Below are positions 1 to 13,400 of a DNA stretch of 64,000 nucleotides, one piece after another (positions within the stretch are counted from its first letter, which is position 1; each line of letters begins with the position of its first letter). The notes below the pieces were generated by a model. The model was not told the DNA's origin and searched no databases. It saw only the letters and a list, made by a program, of their open reading frames with translations. This DNA comes from Stercorarius parasiticus (Eukaryota; Chordata; Aves; Charadriiformes; Stercorariidae). Location of the stretch: contig VWZL01002553.1 of NCBI GenBank assembly GCA_013396915.1, forward strand, positions 62,001 to 126,000, read 5' to 3'. The position numbers and the translations under genes are program-made.

Positions 1-3000
1 ATTTCTGTATCAGCTATAAATCTCGCTCGCGCTTGCTGGTGGTTTTGGGCAAAGACTGGTGCTGGTGTAAAAGCTGATGAGGGACTGGCAGAATGGTGGC
101 TTCATCCATTTGAAGGAGAACTTGATGACTCCAAAGTCATACATGTCTCACAGGTAATATCTGAACCTTCGCATTGTGTTTCTGCCACGTAGTTGGTGCC
201 CAAAGAGGTTGAGCCATGGCATGGTCAGAGCAGGTCAGAGACGAAGCGGAATTCTCTGTGCCTGCCCAAACCGTAGGGGTGAGAGAACACTGCAAAAAGA
301 TAAAATAATTGGTTTGCATGATGGTAAATACTGTCAAGTAAACCAAAGTGGATCAAGAAAAAACGAGAGGGGAAGGGAGCAAATGCAGGGAGGAGAATGT
401 AGGGGAATAAACTAAAATATACCTGGATGTCTTATTCCCTGAAGCATGTATTTACTGTGGATAAACCCTTTGCCTTGTGGCAAACAGCAGAAGCAGGTGG
501 GAGCACGTCTTTCTCCTCCACCAGCTGTGCTGCTGTTGCGCATCTACAGGCAGGCCAGAGCCCGTGGCAAGGTGAAAGAGAGGACCAAGTCCTGCTGACC
601 ACGCTATGGGGGAGTTTCTAGCAAACAAGACACTGGGAGAAGCGGGAAGGCCTGGTGCGTGTCTGGCTTAGCAGCAGTGCTGGCTGCACTGGGAAGGCAG
701 CCCACGGCTTCTGCACCTCCTTTTTCAGGTGTCTCCATGGGATCTGGAGCTTGTTTGTACCAGCTTGCATGGCTGGAAGGAGGGGTGAAAGCCCCTGGCT
801 CCTGTGCTTTTGTTTTGGGTGGGTCTCACCAGTCATCTGGTTGAATTGGAATTAATAATCGAAAAATACCAGAAGTGTTTTCTGCGCTGTCTTGCCTCAA
901 GTAAAGAGAATCAGCTAAGCCTAAAACATGTCTCGCTGTCCTTTGGCTTCATTCCTGCTGATGGACCGCCTCTTGGGGTGGTTGCCCCACTTCGATTTAC
1001 CCCTCCTGGCCCCGTGTTCCTGCCCACAGTGACCGTGCACGGGGCTGTGTGATGGAGCGGGGCAGAGCAGCGACCCAAACAAAATAAAACACTGCAAAAC
1101 TGATCCCCCGCGAGGCTGGTGGGAACAACCCCGGGGGGGTCGTGAGCCGCAGGGGCTGGATAGGGCGTGAGCTGGATAAACCACCCCCGGGAAAACCAGC
1201 TGTGAAACCCAATTTTCTGCCCTGCTGCCAGGCTCGGGCTCTGCTCCCGTTTCATCTCGTGACAGGGCACGTCTCTGCTGTGGCCAGCCCTGTTTGTGAT
1301 TGAAACAAAGGTGGTGAGGGGTGGCTGCGGCATGGACCGGCATCCCGTCCCCTGCCCTTGCTGCAGGGTCGTGTCTCTGCCAAAGGGTGGGACAGGCAGC
1401 TGCGGCTCTAACGCCTTCAACAGGGCTGCAAGGCAGAGCGGCGCGTCTGCAAACACAAGAAAACAAAGAGAAGGGAAAAAAAAAAAGCCAAAACCAAGGA
1501 AACAATGTTGCACTCTGCATTTTCTTTTCTTTTCTTTCTTTTTTTTTTTTTAAAGCATATAATTCAAAGTGTGATGTATTGCTGAGATGCGCGTTCCCCG
1601 AGCGGGGCAGAGGTTGAGGCACCTCTTCCCTGGGGAGAGGGAGGGTTGCGTGAGCCTGAGTCAGCAGCAAAGGTCACTTGGCCGAAAGGCTCGGCTTGCA
1701 GAAGTAGGAGATTTCGTAACGGCAGCTGCTGCGATGTTTCTGTGCTCAGCGCTGACGGCGTGGTAGATTGGGGTGTGTGCACGTCGGAGGGAGAAACGCC
1801 AGTTTTGGTGAACAGGGGGATGACAGGGCAGCGCTGGTCAACCTCACCTGCCCGCTCCACCTCCCAAATCACTTCTCTCTCCCCCTTGCTGCTCAGCCCA
1901 CTGCTTTCTCCCCTCCTGTGCTCCCACTTTTTGCGTCTCTTCGGTTCTGGCATTTAATCTCATCATCGTGTTGTGGGGTTTTTTTTTATGGCCTTGGCTC
2001 ATCTTCCAGTTCCCATTTGGGGTCATTATCACATATGATTAGTCTTGGAGCCTAATGAAGGGAATCAGACATAACTCTAGGGTATGTCTGAGCCATTTAG
2101 CGTTTCTGAGCTCAAAGATCTGCAGAGGAAGTTTATTTTTAAGCTTCCTGAGAAGATAAATTTGAACGTTGGATTGTTTAGGGTAGAAGTAATAGAACTG
2201 AAATCCCTCTAGGAGGGAGCAGTGCCCTCTGGTATTTGAAGCATCCCAGGGATAATTATCCAGTGCTGAGTAAGTCTCGTTAGTCTTGAAATAGCTTTCA
2301 GTGGATGATCACATTTTTCTTCACGTTGGCTAGTATGAAAGCTTGAAACCGTACGTTAACATTTAGCCTTCATTGTGAGAACACTGTCAACAGGTTCTTA
2401 ATAGATCCAGCGCCTGGGAAAGCCAGGCATGGAGGTGCACAACGATTACACACAATAACAACCTTAGAAAATAAAGAAGGGCGCTTTTTGAGGCTGCTCT
2501 TTAAGGTCCCACTCTCTCACTGCATTAAGAGATAGGAGGGAGCCGCAAGGTCTTGCGTGTGGGATCAAGGCGAGGTTCGAGCATCCTCAGGGCAGCTCCA
2601 GCTGCTGCTGTTTGGTGGCACATCCAGGGGTCCGTAGCTCCAGCTCAGCAAAGCAGCAGTAGGGCAAGTGCTGTGCTGTGTCACTGGCCCAGGCGAAGTG
2701 ACATGTCTGTGTTGTGACTCAGCCGTGTCCCTGCTAACCATCTGCTGACGTGATGCACATCATTAGTCACTAATTGGTGTGGTTACCCTTTTTTTTAGGC
2801 TGCTGGAAAGGCCAAGGTTCACATAGCCGTGAAGCAGCTGAGTCAGTCTTCAGCCTGTTTTGCTTTCAGGTCCACCAGGCTCTCGGTGGTGCTTGGAGAG
2901 CCGTTTCGGTGTGCCCTGCCAGGCAGACCCAGACTGTCAGCTCTGTAAAAACGCTCTAAGCAATCTGTGTCTCTGCCGAGGATAGCAATTTCATACTAAT

Positions 3001-4367
3001 TTTTTTTTTAATTCTGTCTCCCCCGTCTCCTACGCTTCCCATCTTTGGCGCTCTCCTCTCATCCAGTGCCCACCCTGTAGGTACCGGTGGGTTAGGTACT
3101 GATGCTCAGGTATCGCCTTACTCGGTATCTCAACTGCTGGCTTGTAAATCTGTCTCCTTACTGGCGCCTCTTATGCCGTTACTCCAGACCAGTCTTGAGG
3201 ACAGGTCTTTGACGCCACGTAAAATACCTGGATCCTCCTGGACGCAGGGTTTGGATACTGCCCTTCTGCTCTCCCTTGTCTGTGGGTTTTTCTGTCTGCC
3301 CAAAATCTCCAACGGAGTCTCTTCTGCCTGTTGTTACTTTTCTCAAAGGTGACAGACCCCCCCTCTCCGGTCAGGGTGTTGGCAGCACCCTTGGGTGCAC
3401 TGGAGATGGAGGTGTGGATTCTCATCCCTTGATCGGCTACGGCAAACTACACTTAGCTGTTCAGTCCTCCCCATACTTCCAGTGGCCTTAAGGAAGCCCT
3501 GTGGGCCTTCCCTCACGTAGGCAACTCTGCCCAGCCCTGTGACGTTGCTGAGACATCACTCTACATCCTGCCAAGGAGGCTGGACTTGGTGGGGGGGATG
3601 TGTGCTGGGCACCCCCCAGGCTCCTCTCTGCTCACTTCCCATTTGAGCTTTACACCAAGCAAGCTACCCTCACAAAACTGAAGAAAATCCTAAAAGTAGT
3701 AGCAATATTCCTAATGGTATCTATTATTTCTTATTTTTTTAAAAATGTCTCTTAATGTACTTCAGCCAAACTGGTGCCCTGCTCCCCGCTACGATTTCAG
3801 CAAATGAGCTCTTTCTGCCTTTAAGGCAAATGCTGCTGCTTTTATTTTTAAATTATTTTCATTTCCCCATCTGTTCTGCCGTCATGGGTGCCCCAGCCCT
3901 GCTCGGCGGGTACCCAGAGGAGGAGCTCGGGGGGGGTATCTGGGTGTTGCCTTAACAGAAATAAATCACAGGATCCCCTCGGACAAGGTGGCAAAGTCCG
4001 CGCTGTCCTTTGGAGCTGACATAGTTAAAAGCGAAACAAACATTTGGGGAAATCTGGGAAACGGTGGCTCGGGCTTGTTTGGAGCATTGCTCTGAAAGCT
4101 GAAAACCAGCATCTCTAATTCCTGGGCAGCCAGGTGAGATGGTGTGAAAGGTGAAACGCGGCCAAGATTTCACAGCAGGCGACGCTGAACTACGTGGATG
4201 CCCCGTCTCGGGGCGGGAAGGGCTCTTCTCCCTTATCTGAGGAGCCACGCGTGTGCCAGGAGACCTTTGTCCTGAGTATTTGGAGGAATAAAGTTCAGCA
4301 GCAGGAATAAAAAGGCATTTCCCCACTGCCTTGGTTCATGTCGTGTCGCGTTCTCTCTCTCTTGCAG
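1..4367 (+). other. RAB30: 5' non-coding part of RAB30 (intron 1 or upstream flank)
   Basis: No coding exon is recognisable here. Open frames on both strands, including one of 249 codons on the minus strand at 921-1670, run through homopolymers and match no family I know. The stretch ends in a pyrimidine tract and AG (4366-4367) that forms the splice acceptor of the first coding exon, so at least its right end is intron. Contents seen: a CpG-rich segment at about 1100-1820, a pyrimidine-rich run at 1521-1552, AP-1/ARE-like motifs at 1657-1663 and 2715-2723, and a CTCF-like core at 2221-2234. The 5' untranslated exon and promoter of RAB30 are either in this stretch unrecognised or to the left of the window. 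Confidence 0.6.
1100..1820. promoter_or_regulatory. CpG-rich segment upstream of RAB30 coding exons
   Basis: By eye this segment carries roughly 20 CpG dinucleotides in its first 360 bases and about 16 in 1560-1800, clearly denser than the DNA around it. The density is borderline for a CpG island. It lies about 2.5 kb upstream of the RAB30 start codon and holds an AP-1/MAF-like TGAGTCAGCA at 1657-1666. It could be an alternative or internal RAB30 promoter, but no TATA box, initiator or first-exon donor was identified with any certainty. Confidence 0.3.
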
Positions 4368-4468
4368 CTGCGTAAATGAGTATGGAAGATTATGATTTCC
4401 TCTTCAAAATTGTTTTAATCGGCAACGCCGGTGTGGGGAAGACCTGCTTAGTCCGTCGCTTCACTCAG
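4368..4468 (+). CDS. RAB30: RAB30 first coding exon (coding from 4376)
   Basis: The acceptor is a CT-rich tract ending in CTTGCAG at 4361-4367, and the donor is CAG/GTAAGG at 4468/4469. The exon has 8 bases of 5' UTR and then 31 codons in phase 0, ending FTQ. It encodes the N-terminal beta strand and the P-loop GNAGVGKT. The first ATG (MSMEDYDF) is chosen because it reproduces the conserved RAB30 N-terminus; a second in-frame ATG lies two codons later. Read-through into the intron stays open to 4903, which is an artefact of unspliced sequence. Confidence 0.96.
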
Positions 4469-7400
4469 GTAAGGTTGGCCGCCTCTTGGACGTGGGATGC
4501 CGGGGTGGGGACAGCACTGGGATGGGAGCGTGGAGCCCGTGGCTGTGCACTGAGGGATTCGCTGGCCTTCCAGCTCCGAAGCAATTTGTTGCCCGCGCTT
4601 CTGGTGGCATGCATCACCTACAGCAACGTACTGGCACAAGCAGCACGTGTGTATCTAGTGCTGTGCTTAGCCCTGTTGGGCATCTTGTGTTGGAGAAAAC
4701 TCATCCCTCACCAAAGATGGGAAGTCCTCTCTGAAAGCCACTGGGACTGGAGGTGCGCTGGACCAGTTATCTCCTGGTGTGCTCCCTTGTGCCTCCTACT
4801 CCCCATCCCTCCTGCCGCTGCACAAAGCTCTCCCTGTTATTTGTCATTAGTAGATAATGAAATAATCTGGGTCCTGGGCTGTCAGTCTGGTGTCTTCTGT
4901 TAAAAACCAAACCTTTTCTTGTGGCAGAGAAACAGGGAAGGGACCAGGCTTCTGTGATCCAGGGCAAGAGAAGGTTTTGCATGATGCACTATAAAGCATA
5001 AGTTGTGGAGTTTTTGTTGCACTCTTCACTAGGAATTGTCACCCATTTCCCCCCTCACTGGTAACTTTAGTTTTAAAGCCCTGGTGATGTTAAACACTCT
5101 CCAACCGCATGTGACGGCCAGTGGCAATAAAGCCACTCGTCCCCAAAGGGTTATCCGCAAAAAATCTGTGGCCACTTCTGCTGCTGGTGCTTTGGCAGCG
5201 CAGCTGCTGTAGGGGATGGATGTGCCCCAAAATCAACATGGCTTTGTAGACCTAGGCACCAGAAATTAAAAAGCTCTGTTTACTTCTTTTTTTTTTTTTT
5301 TACGGTTTGCTGTTGCTCTTTTCTGATGGTGCTGCAATCGCGTGCCACCGGCATCACGCCAGCCCTTGCCATTGCTGTGGCACTGGTAGTGTCTGGCTCC
5401 CTGCTTCGCTCCCGAAATGCTGTGCAGGGATGTGACCCTGGTGCTGGGAGCTGCCAGAAAGGCCATGGCGTGGAAAGGCATGTGGTGGAGGGGAGAGGGG
5501 AGGCGTGAGGTTGCGGGAGCAAAGGCATCTCATCCCACGCTCACACCTCTTTCAAGGCATTGGGAAGTAGTATGGAGGGTCCTCATCTACCCTTCCCCTT
5601 CCTCTTCCAACTGCACAGGAGCAGAACGGCTTTTCCCCTCTCTCTTTCCCTGTGTGCATCCTCCTCTTCTCCTGTGTTCCCACCTTAACTCAACGACTTG
5701 CTACATGACTAGGGGTGCGTTGGCAGGGAAAGCACTGTGGGGTTGAGTTGTGGTAACCTTTGTGCTGGGGAGATCTCACATTTTCCTCTCTAAATGTGGT
5801 GGAAATAAGTGTCCTGGGAAGGGCACAAGGGAGGAATGGTTTTGGGGTTGGAAAAGGGTGAGGACTGGCTCCCAGAAAGCGCTACAGAAATTTGCTTAAT
5901 GAAACTCTGTTTTCTTTCAGGGGCTTTTCCCACCGGGTCAAGGAGCCACGATTGGGGTTGACTTCATGATTAAAACCGTGGAGATAAACGGTGAAAAAGT
6001 AAAGGTAGGAGCCTGATTGTTTTCAGCATGAACTCGTGTGGTAGTACCATAGCTGAGGTCTCTCACTGCTGGAAGGCCTGTGGGCACATGGGGAAGCCCA
6101 GGGCTACGTGACATGGTCAGGCAATGCTGGGTCTAACACTGTGTCCCCCTCTCCACAATTACCATCGGAATCGTAACAGCGAACCTATTCTAAGGGAGAA
6201 AATGGAAAGGGGAGACCTTGCTAAACTCTGTCCTTGCTTAGAAAACACTGAGATCGTGCCTGGCTGGGGGTTGAGGAAGCGCCAAGAAGCGCTTCAGCGC
6301 AATCTCCGCTCACGGCATTTCTGGTAAGCAGAAATCTGTTGCATTCCCACTGGGATGTGCTTGGTGAAGGTCTTCTGTGAGCTCCCAAGACGGCTGTTGT
6401 GGAGAGCAGGCTTCTGGACTTGGGTGGTTCTGCACAACGATGGCTTATCTTCCACTTCTGCCAAGTTACGGAGTTGGGAGAAGTGGAGATGGTCACAATA
6501 CTAACGCTATGGCCAATGGGTTGAAGTGAGAAGGGCAATGTCTGCATTATTAACTCTTTCACCCTCCAAAACAGAGTGGTTGTGACCAAACTGCTGCTGG
6601 GAAACTGTCCTTTTCCTGTGCTAGCTCCCAAACTGAACCCGACCATCACTTGGCAGAGAACTACTTTGTCTGGGTCAAAACACACCAGGGACTGATCTCA
6701 TGCTTTAATGGGATCCATGGTTGGGTTCCAGCACCCAGAGATGTTGGCTGGCGCCGTTTTGCTCGTTAGTACAGATTTCACTAGAGCTACTGTGGTGTCC
6801 AAGAGGTGGGAGAAGAGTATTGTTGTCTGAGCCTTTAATGTCAAGGTGGCCAGGGTCCCTGAGCTGCTCCTGGAATTACTCTTCTTGCATTAAATCCAGT
6901 GGCATCAAAGTGGAAAACAGCGGTTTTCCCCTTGCTGATTTCATCAAATCCAGTAGTGAGCAAGTGGGAGAGCAGCAGCAGCGTGACAGTGGCTGGATGT
7001 GACATTGAGACCCGTTTTTAAGCTTGTGTAAGTGACGGATGGGAACAGTGGGCTTTTGCAGATTTTTCAGCCCTGGGATTTTTTTAACCTGTACTTCAGC
7101 ACAGAGGGTTTTTAAGAAAAAGATCAGGTGGTACGTTCCTAAGTTTAGGACAGATTTTAAAAGCCATGATAATGTCAGCAGGCTGCCACCCTGCTGCACG
7201 AGGAGCTGTACAAACTGATGGCAAGTGATTGTCCCTGACCAGAAGACCTTCCAGCCCAAGCAGGTGAAAAACAAGAGGTGTAAATACCTTCACCCGATAA
7301 AGACCAAGTTAATGTTCAGCACATCGCTGTTCCAGCGGGACAGAGCAGCAGGCAGTGTGGATCGCGTGTAGCCCCCATGCTGTTGGTGCTTAGTCTGATG

Positions 7401-10400
7401 GTTGCGATGCTCATTAGCAGGCATGTGGTGTAGCGGGGTTGGCCAGGACACGGGTGCTGCTTGTCCAGGCTCCTCGGACAGCAGAGACGCTTCTTTCTGC
7501 CAAAACAGCTCTAGTGGAGCAGCTCAGAGGATCTAAACTGGTAAATGGCTTAAGTACTACATTGAAGGTGGAATTCGTTTTTTCTCTTGCATGCCTGGCT
7601 TAAACCAGCTGTCTCAAGATCGTCCTGGTCAATGGAGGGCGAAAAGCAATCTCTGAGGAAGGTTCCACCCACTTCAGACACCTCTCCCTTCCAAGCATCT
7701 GGTTCCCTGTCAAGTACAGATGGAGCCTTGAGAACATCGCTTGTATCTGAGCTCTGGTTTTTGGACAGGCGAACTCACCCTAAGGATTTAACAGAGTTTG
7801 ACTTGTTCCCATGACATAATCCTGTTTTAAGACTAGCTTGGGCTGAGGATGCAAGCTCCTTGAGAGAGAAAGTTGGGAGCAGTCATGCCAACATGGGCTA
7901 TCTCAAGGGCAAGGGTGGTTCAGGGAAGCTCTACAAGCTAAATGAAAACTTGTCAGCGTGGTAGGTCCCTGCTGCCCGGCGAGTGTCTGATGAATGCACA
8001 AGTGTCCACCCCAGCAGCTCTCCTAATCACCTTGGGGCTGGCTTGTGTTTCACAGAGCCTTAGCGAGTGGTAGCTGGTATACCAGCCATGTTTCATGTAG
8101 CAAACAGTCATAGAATCACAGAATGGTTGGGGTTGGAAGGGACCTTAAATGTCATCCAGTTCCAACCCCCTGCCCTGGGCAGGGACACCTCCCACCAGCC
8201 CAGGCTGCTCCAAGCCCCGTCCAGCCTGGCCTTGAACCCCTCCAGGGATGGGGCAGCCACAGCTTCTCTGGGCAACCTGGGCCAGGGGCTCACCACCCTC
8301 ACAGCAAAGAATTTCTTCCTATTATCTCATCTAAATCTCCCCTCCTTCAGTTTAAAACCGTTACTCCTCATCCTATCGCTACACCCCCTGATCAGGAGTC
8401 CCTCCCCATCTTTCCTGTAGGCCCCCTTTAGGGATCGGAAGGCTGCTATAAGGTCTCAGTTGTTAAATCAAAGTCCCTCTCCTGACCCCACCACTGAAGT
8501 AAGCTGGAGTTGCTGGAGCTCAGCCACAATGACCCAGCTTGGGAGGAAGCTTAGTACGATGCGTTTGGGCATTTGAATGAGCCTTCCAGCATCTGAAATG
8601 GAATCTGAATGGATTTCCTTCAGGGAGTAAAGCCGAAACTCTTTTTGAGTAAGCAGTGCTAGTGAGAATAAACATTTAACGAGGGAGAAAAGCGGGAATG
8701 AGTCAGAGCACAGAGCGATAAAAATGACATCTCAGTCAAACGAGGCGCTTCGCTGCCTGTGAGCTCATGTTGCGGTGCCTGAGCCCTGACGCCGCTCCTG
8801 GGCCGGGCAGCATCTCCCGCACGTCTGCTGGGATCCAGGGTGAGAGAGCAGAGCTGTTTGCCAAAAAAGGTTTTCAGACTTGAAAATAAATGGTAGATTT
8901 CTGGGGAAAAACACTTCCCGGCTTTCAGAATTGCAGTTGAAAGTCAGCGGAGAGGGACTCGTGAGCGTGAAGGCTGTGTGCAAGCCATGGCAGGTATGAG
9001 CGGCTACTAAAGCTCACTGACAGAGGAGCTGAGACAGCTCTGTGCATTGCGGGGGCTTTTGATCTGCCCGGCCTTTCCTAACGAAACCAAAAATACGTAC
9101 TGCACCTGTACTAAGAGGCTACACAAATTCAAGCCAAGCAGGTAGCCGTTATCGTGCTGGTCAAAGCTAAACATCCTCGGTGCTGCCAACAGAGGGCTGG
9201 GCTATACGCACCTGTGACCTTATTGCATTTGGTGGAAATGTTCGTATTCATAAAGCTAAACGTAGGTGCAAATGTTGGGGAAGCGGGAGGCATCAGGAAG
9301 GCTCACGGCTGCAGCCAGTAAGAAACCCTCTCCCCCAGCAAAATCCCTTTTGCTTTCCATGTCCGATATATTAAAGCAGTGGAAGAACATATTCACATCA
9401 AGTTTTTATCAGCTTGGAGGTCTTCTCAATAAATGCGAAACATATATAAGCTGGAGTTAACCAGCAGACCAATCAGTAAATGTCTTTCCTGGGAAATAGC
9501 TGAGCAACAACCAAATTATCTGTATTTTTCCATCTGCCAGAATTTGGAGGCTGTTTTGTTTTAACGGGGACGTGTTTGTTATCGCGTGAATTTCACGTGC
9601 AAGTAATTTCACTTACGGCTTTGTGTATCATTTAACTACACGTGCCACGTTCAGCCCTTTGAATACAGCTGTGCCAAGAGATTAAGCACAAAGGTTCCCG
9701 GGAACTGTGAGCCAGCCACAAATTACTTTCTCTGCAAAAAACGTGCTTTTTCAAAATCATACTCTATGTCTGAAAGCTGCTACTGGGAGCTCTCATTTCA
9801 GACTGACACATTTATGATGAGTAGCTGGTGTAGTTTGACTTTGGAACTGGGCAAGAATAAGGTTTTCTCAGTTATGGGCTGCCGAATATATGGAAAAAAT
9901 CTCAAATACTTTACCTTTTTCTTCCCAAAGTACACAGGATTCTGGCTGGAAATCACCCTTTCACATACTTAATTCCAGGGAGGGGTGTTCTAAAAAAAAT
10001 AAAACCTGAAGCAGAGAAGTAGTCTTTTTACGTTGAAATGTTTTAATTTTGGGTGTTTGTTTCTTTGACTGCCTTTTTGAAGAATGGAGGTTTTGGTGAC
10101 CCACCAAAAACGTCAGATGGTTGAATTATAAAAACAGTACGAGTTTGGTTTGTATTGGGAAATGCACGTTGTCTTCCTGGACCCAGAGGGTTTGGAAAAC
10201 ACTTACGACCTCTTTGATATAGTTAAGGATACATCAACCAGTCCTACGTGTTGGGAAGGCAGGCAGTGAGCGACTGGGTGGGACGGCTGAAGCTGGGGAG
10301 AGGGAACTTGTTGGAGTCCTTGGATCAGCCTTCAGCTGAGCTCCTTGTTCAGTCCTGTGGTTTCCACCCACCAGCCCGTCATCTGAGGGTAACTATAACC

Positions 10401-13400
10401 AGCTTTGGGAAAGAGAGGAGAGGCTTTCTTATTTCTTCTCGGGATGGATGCTGCTGTTGGCTGGACTTCAAGGGCAGGAGAAGTGGATTTCTCCCTCCAG
10501 TGCCTGTGTTGTAGCTCCAGACCAGCAGCTTTGCCCACAGCAGAGGGAGACGCTAGAAGTCACGTGAAAGCCTGCAGACCTGCAGCTTCCAGGAGCCGTC
10601 GGCCACGGTGCCAGCTGACTTTGTGCCTTGCATTTCAATCCACAAGTGCAGGAAAGGAAACAAAAAATGCTGGGGGAGGGGAAGCCAAAGGGGAGAGGAG
10701 CTAAGTGCTTTCCCAGCATTGGTTTTACCCTGAAGGAGTTTTTTTTAGGTCAAAGCAGTGCTGCTATCAAATAAAAAAGTTAACTTTTTTTTTTTCCCTT
10801 TTACCACCCTTCCTTGTTATGCCCAAAGCTGCAGATCTGGGACACGGCAGGACAAGAGCGATTCCGGTCCATCACGCAGAGTTACTATCGCAGCGCGAAC
10901 GCGTTAATCTTGACCTACGACATCACCTGCGAAGAATCCTTCCGGTGTCTCCCCGAGTGGCTGCGAGAAATCGAGCAGTATGCCAGCAACAAGGTCATAA
11001 CCGTGCTCGTGGGTAAGCGAGGATCGTCCCTAGCGGGGTGCGATGAGGGGGTGAGCTGTGCGTGTCCAGGGGTTGGTGGCAGGTGGAGGTGTTAGCAGTC
11101 GGAAAACGTGACATCTGTGGGAACTGGTGGTGCAGGACGCTCAAACTGGTGCAGCAGATCTTGTTGCCAACCAGTTGTAACGGCAGGTGGGCACAGGGTG
11201 CAGCCGGTGCCTTACACTCAGTGCTTGGACCATTCCTTCTGCAAATAACCTCAAGATGCTGATAGTGATGTTCAGGACGCTACAGGCACTTCTTGAAGTG
11301 TGGTCCTGTCGCAGGTCTAAGGCTATTGCACGCAGAGGTGGATACTTCCCACCAGTTGGTCCCAGATGGGACTAAAGCGTTGATGGAGCAGCTACCGCCT
11401 GAGCTAAGAATAGAGCCGTCTCCCTTGTGACTTCAGCTCGGATCTCTACAAATATACCAGGATCTGCTCAAGTGAGGGTTGCGTGCAGGTTGCTCTGCCC
11501 CATAGCTGTGGGACAACTGGAGCCTTGTCTCGAGGGGTCAGGATCTGCGAACCAGGTCAGGATGTGATGGTTGTGTGGATGATAGCATTCACAGGTGGGA
11601 CAGAGCTGGAAAACTGGGTATTTCTGTACAAATTTTAGGGAAACTAAAAATAAACAACTGAATGCTATGTTAATCTGTAGAGCTTCGACTCAAGCTAAAG
11701 CAGACCTCGGGCCATCTGTCTGCTACAAGCCAAGGTGAACGTTATTCTGCTTCCCTCTGCTTTTCCATCCTCTGCTTTCAGCATCGGATAGTTAGGATTT
11801 GGCTTTTAAAGGCCCAAGGATATATAAAGAACAATGGAAAAAGAACTTGGGGAAAGCCAGAAAGTTTAATACTGCAGTGTCATTATCTACTTTAATAGTT
11901 TGCTGTTTAAAAGACAACTCTAGAGGACTGTAAAATGCGTTTAAGGTGTCTTTAAAAATCTTTTGAGCTTTACGTGGCCCAATGGTGTTGCAAGTGAGCG
12001 TTGGGATCTAAGGAGCTTCCATACAAGAAACTCATTACGCTCCATAAGAAGGGTATGGCATGTGTACGAATGGTGCAGAAATAATTAATACGTGACTAAC
12101 AAATGTATACATTAATTTTTTTAAGGGAACATTAATTCAAGGCCAGGCTGGACGGGGCTTGGAGCAGCCTGGGCTGGTGGGAGGTGTCCCTGCCCAGGGC
12201 AGGGGGTTGGAACTAGGTGGTCTTTAAGGTCGCTTCCAACCCAGACCATTCTGTGATTAAGTTAATTATCAGCATCTACAGCACAGAATATGAATGATAA
12301 CAGCCATAATACACACTTTGGAGATAGTGACACCATAAACCACTTGTGTTGAGCGATAATTTGTTTAGAAAGGCAACTTCAGTGTGTGCTGTGGGTCCAA
12401 GAAACTGCTTTATCAGGAAAGAAAGGGGATCTGAGACGAGAGGAGGGCAATGAGATGTGGCTTCCCAGTGGAAGCGCAGTCTTTTCCTCCCGCTAGTTCT
12501 CAGAAAATAGCTGGTAGAAGCAAGGCCACTGAACATGCCGAGTCCACGGACACAGCCCCCTGTTATCACAGTTCCTAGTCTGTTATCTTCTTCGTAAGAT
12601 TCATTTATGACAAAAACCATGTTTGAAGCGAAGTGGCCGGTAATAGGGTATAATCATATCAGAGGCTTGCTTGAGGCATTGATCAGCTCTCTGCTAAACA
12701 GCGCGCTCTGGAGGAAGGGGCTGATTTCTCGCCTGGCCTCGCTCTGCGAGCGCTCCCCGCGCCTGAACAGCCAAATCCTTCACGGGAATATTGAAATAAG
12801 AAAGCAGCCTTCCACACCAGGCTTCTCTTAAAGCTTCTAATGACATGAGAAATATCGCATTTAGTGTCTCACACGCTATAATTGACATTTTAAGTGCTCC
12901 TCAGAGGAAGAACAGGAGAATTTTCAATAGATATTACAATGGAAGTCCTTTAATGTCTGTTGTTAGCAGCAAACAGATGCACTGGTGCTAAATTAAAGCC
13001 GACTGACTTGGATGTTCGCAGGGCATGTTCCATTAAATGGGCTGATATTAAATGAACTTGGTCACGTGTATCAGGGAATCCACCATTTGGAGGGCAGAGC
13101 AGGCGGAGAGTTTCACGTGAAACCACTGTCCGTACACGTAATACAGCACCCAGCTCTTCTTTATCCCTTATCAACTTCTGGCTCTCTTGTTTTGGAAGTC
13201 AAATTAATTCCCTTTCTAAAATCTTTTATCAATGCAGGTAATAAGATTGATTTAGCTGATAAGAGGGAAGTCTCCCAGCAAAGAGCTGCAGAGTTTTCCG
13301 AAGCACAGGACATGTACTATCTGGAAACCTCGGCAAAAGAATCGGATAACGTGGAAAAACTCTTCCTGGACTTGGCCTGCCGGTTGATCAGCGAGGCACG

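Larger units (their letters stand above)
11013..13237 (+). other. RAB30: RAB30 intron 4
   Basis: The intron is 2225 bases. It carries a short plus-strand CR1 tail (12130-12258). A repeat-free block at about 12600-13200 is rich in TAAT-type motifs with two E-boxes, and looks like a candidate conserved non-coding element. No exon is seen. Confidence 0.88.

Noticed and set aside
921..1670. Minus-strand open frame of 249 codons upstream of RAB30
   Set aside because: It reads through a Lys-rich stretch that is just an A/T homopolymer, overlaps another open frame of 200 codons, and resembles no known family. It is expected by chance in GC-rich DNA.
4376..4903. 175-codon open frame starting at the RAB30 ATG
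   Set aside because: Only the first 31 codons are RAB30. The rest is intron read past the GTAAGG donor at 4469.
8067..8420. Plus-strand open frames over 8067-8431
   Set aside because: These are antisense translations of CR1 copy 1, not genes.
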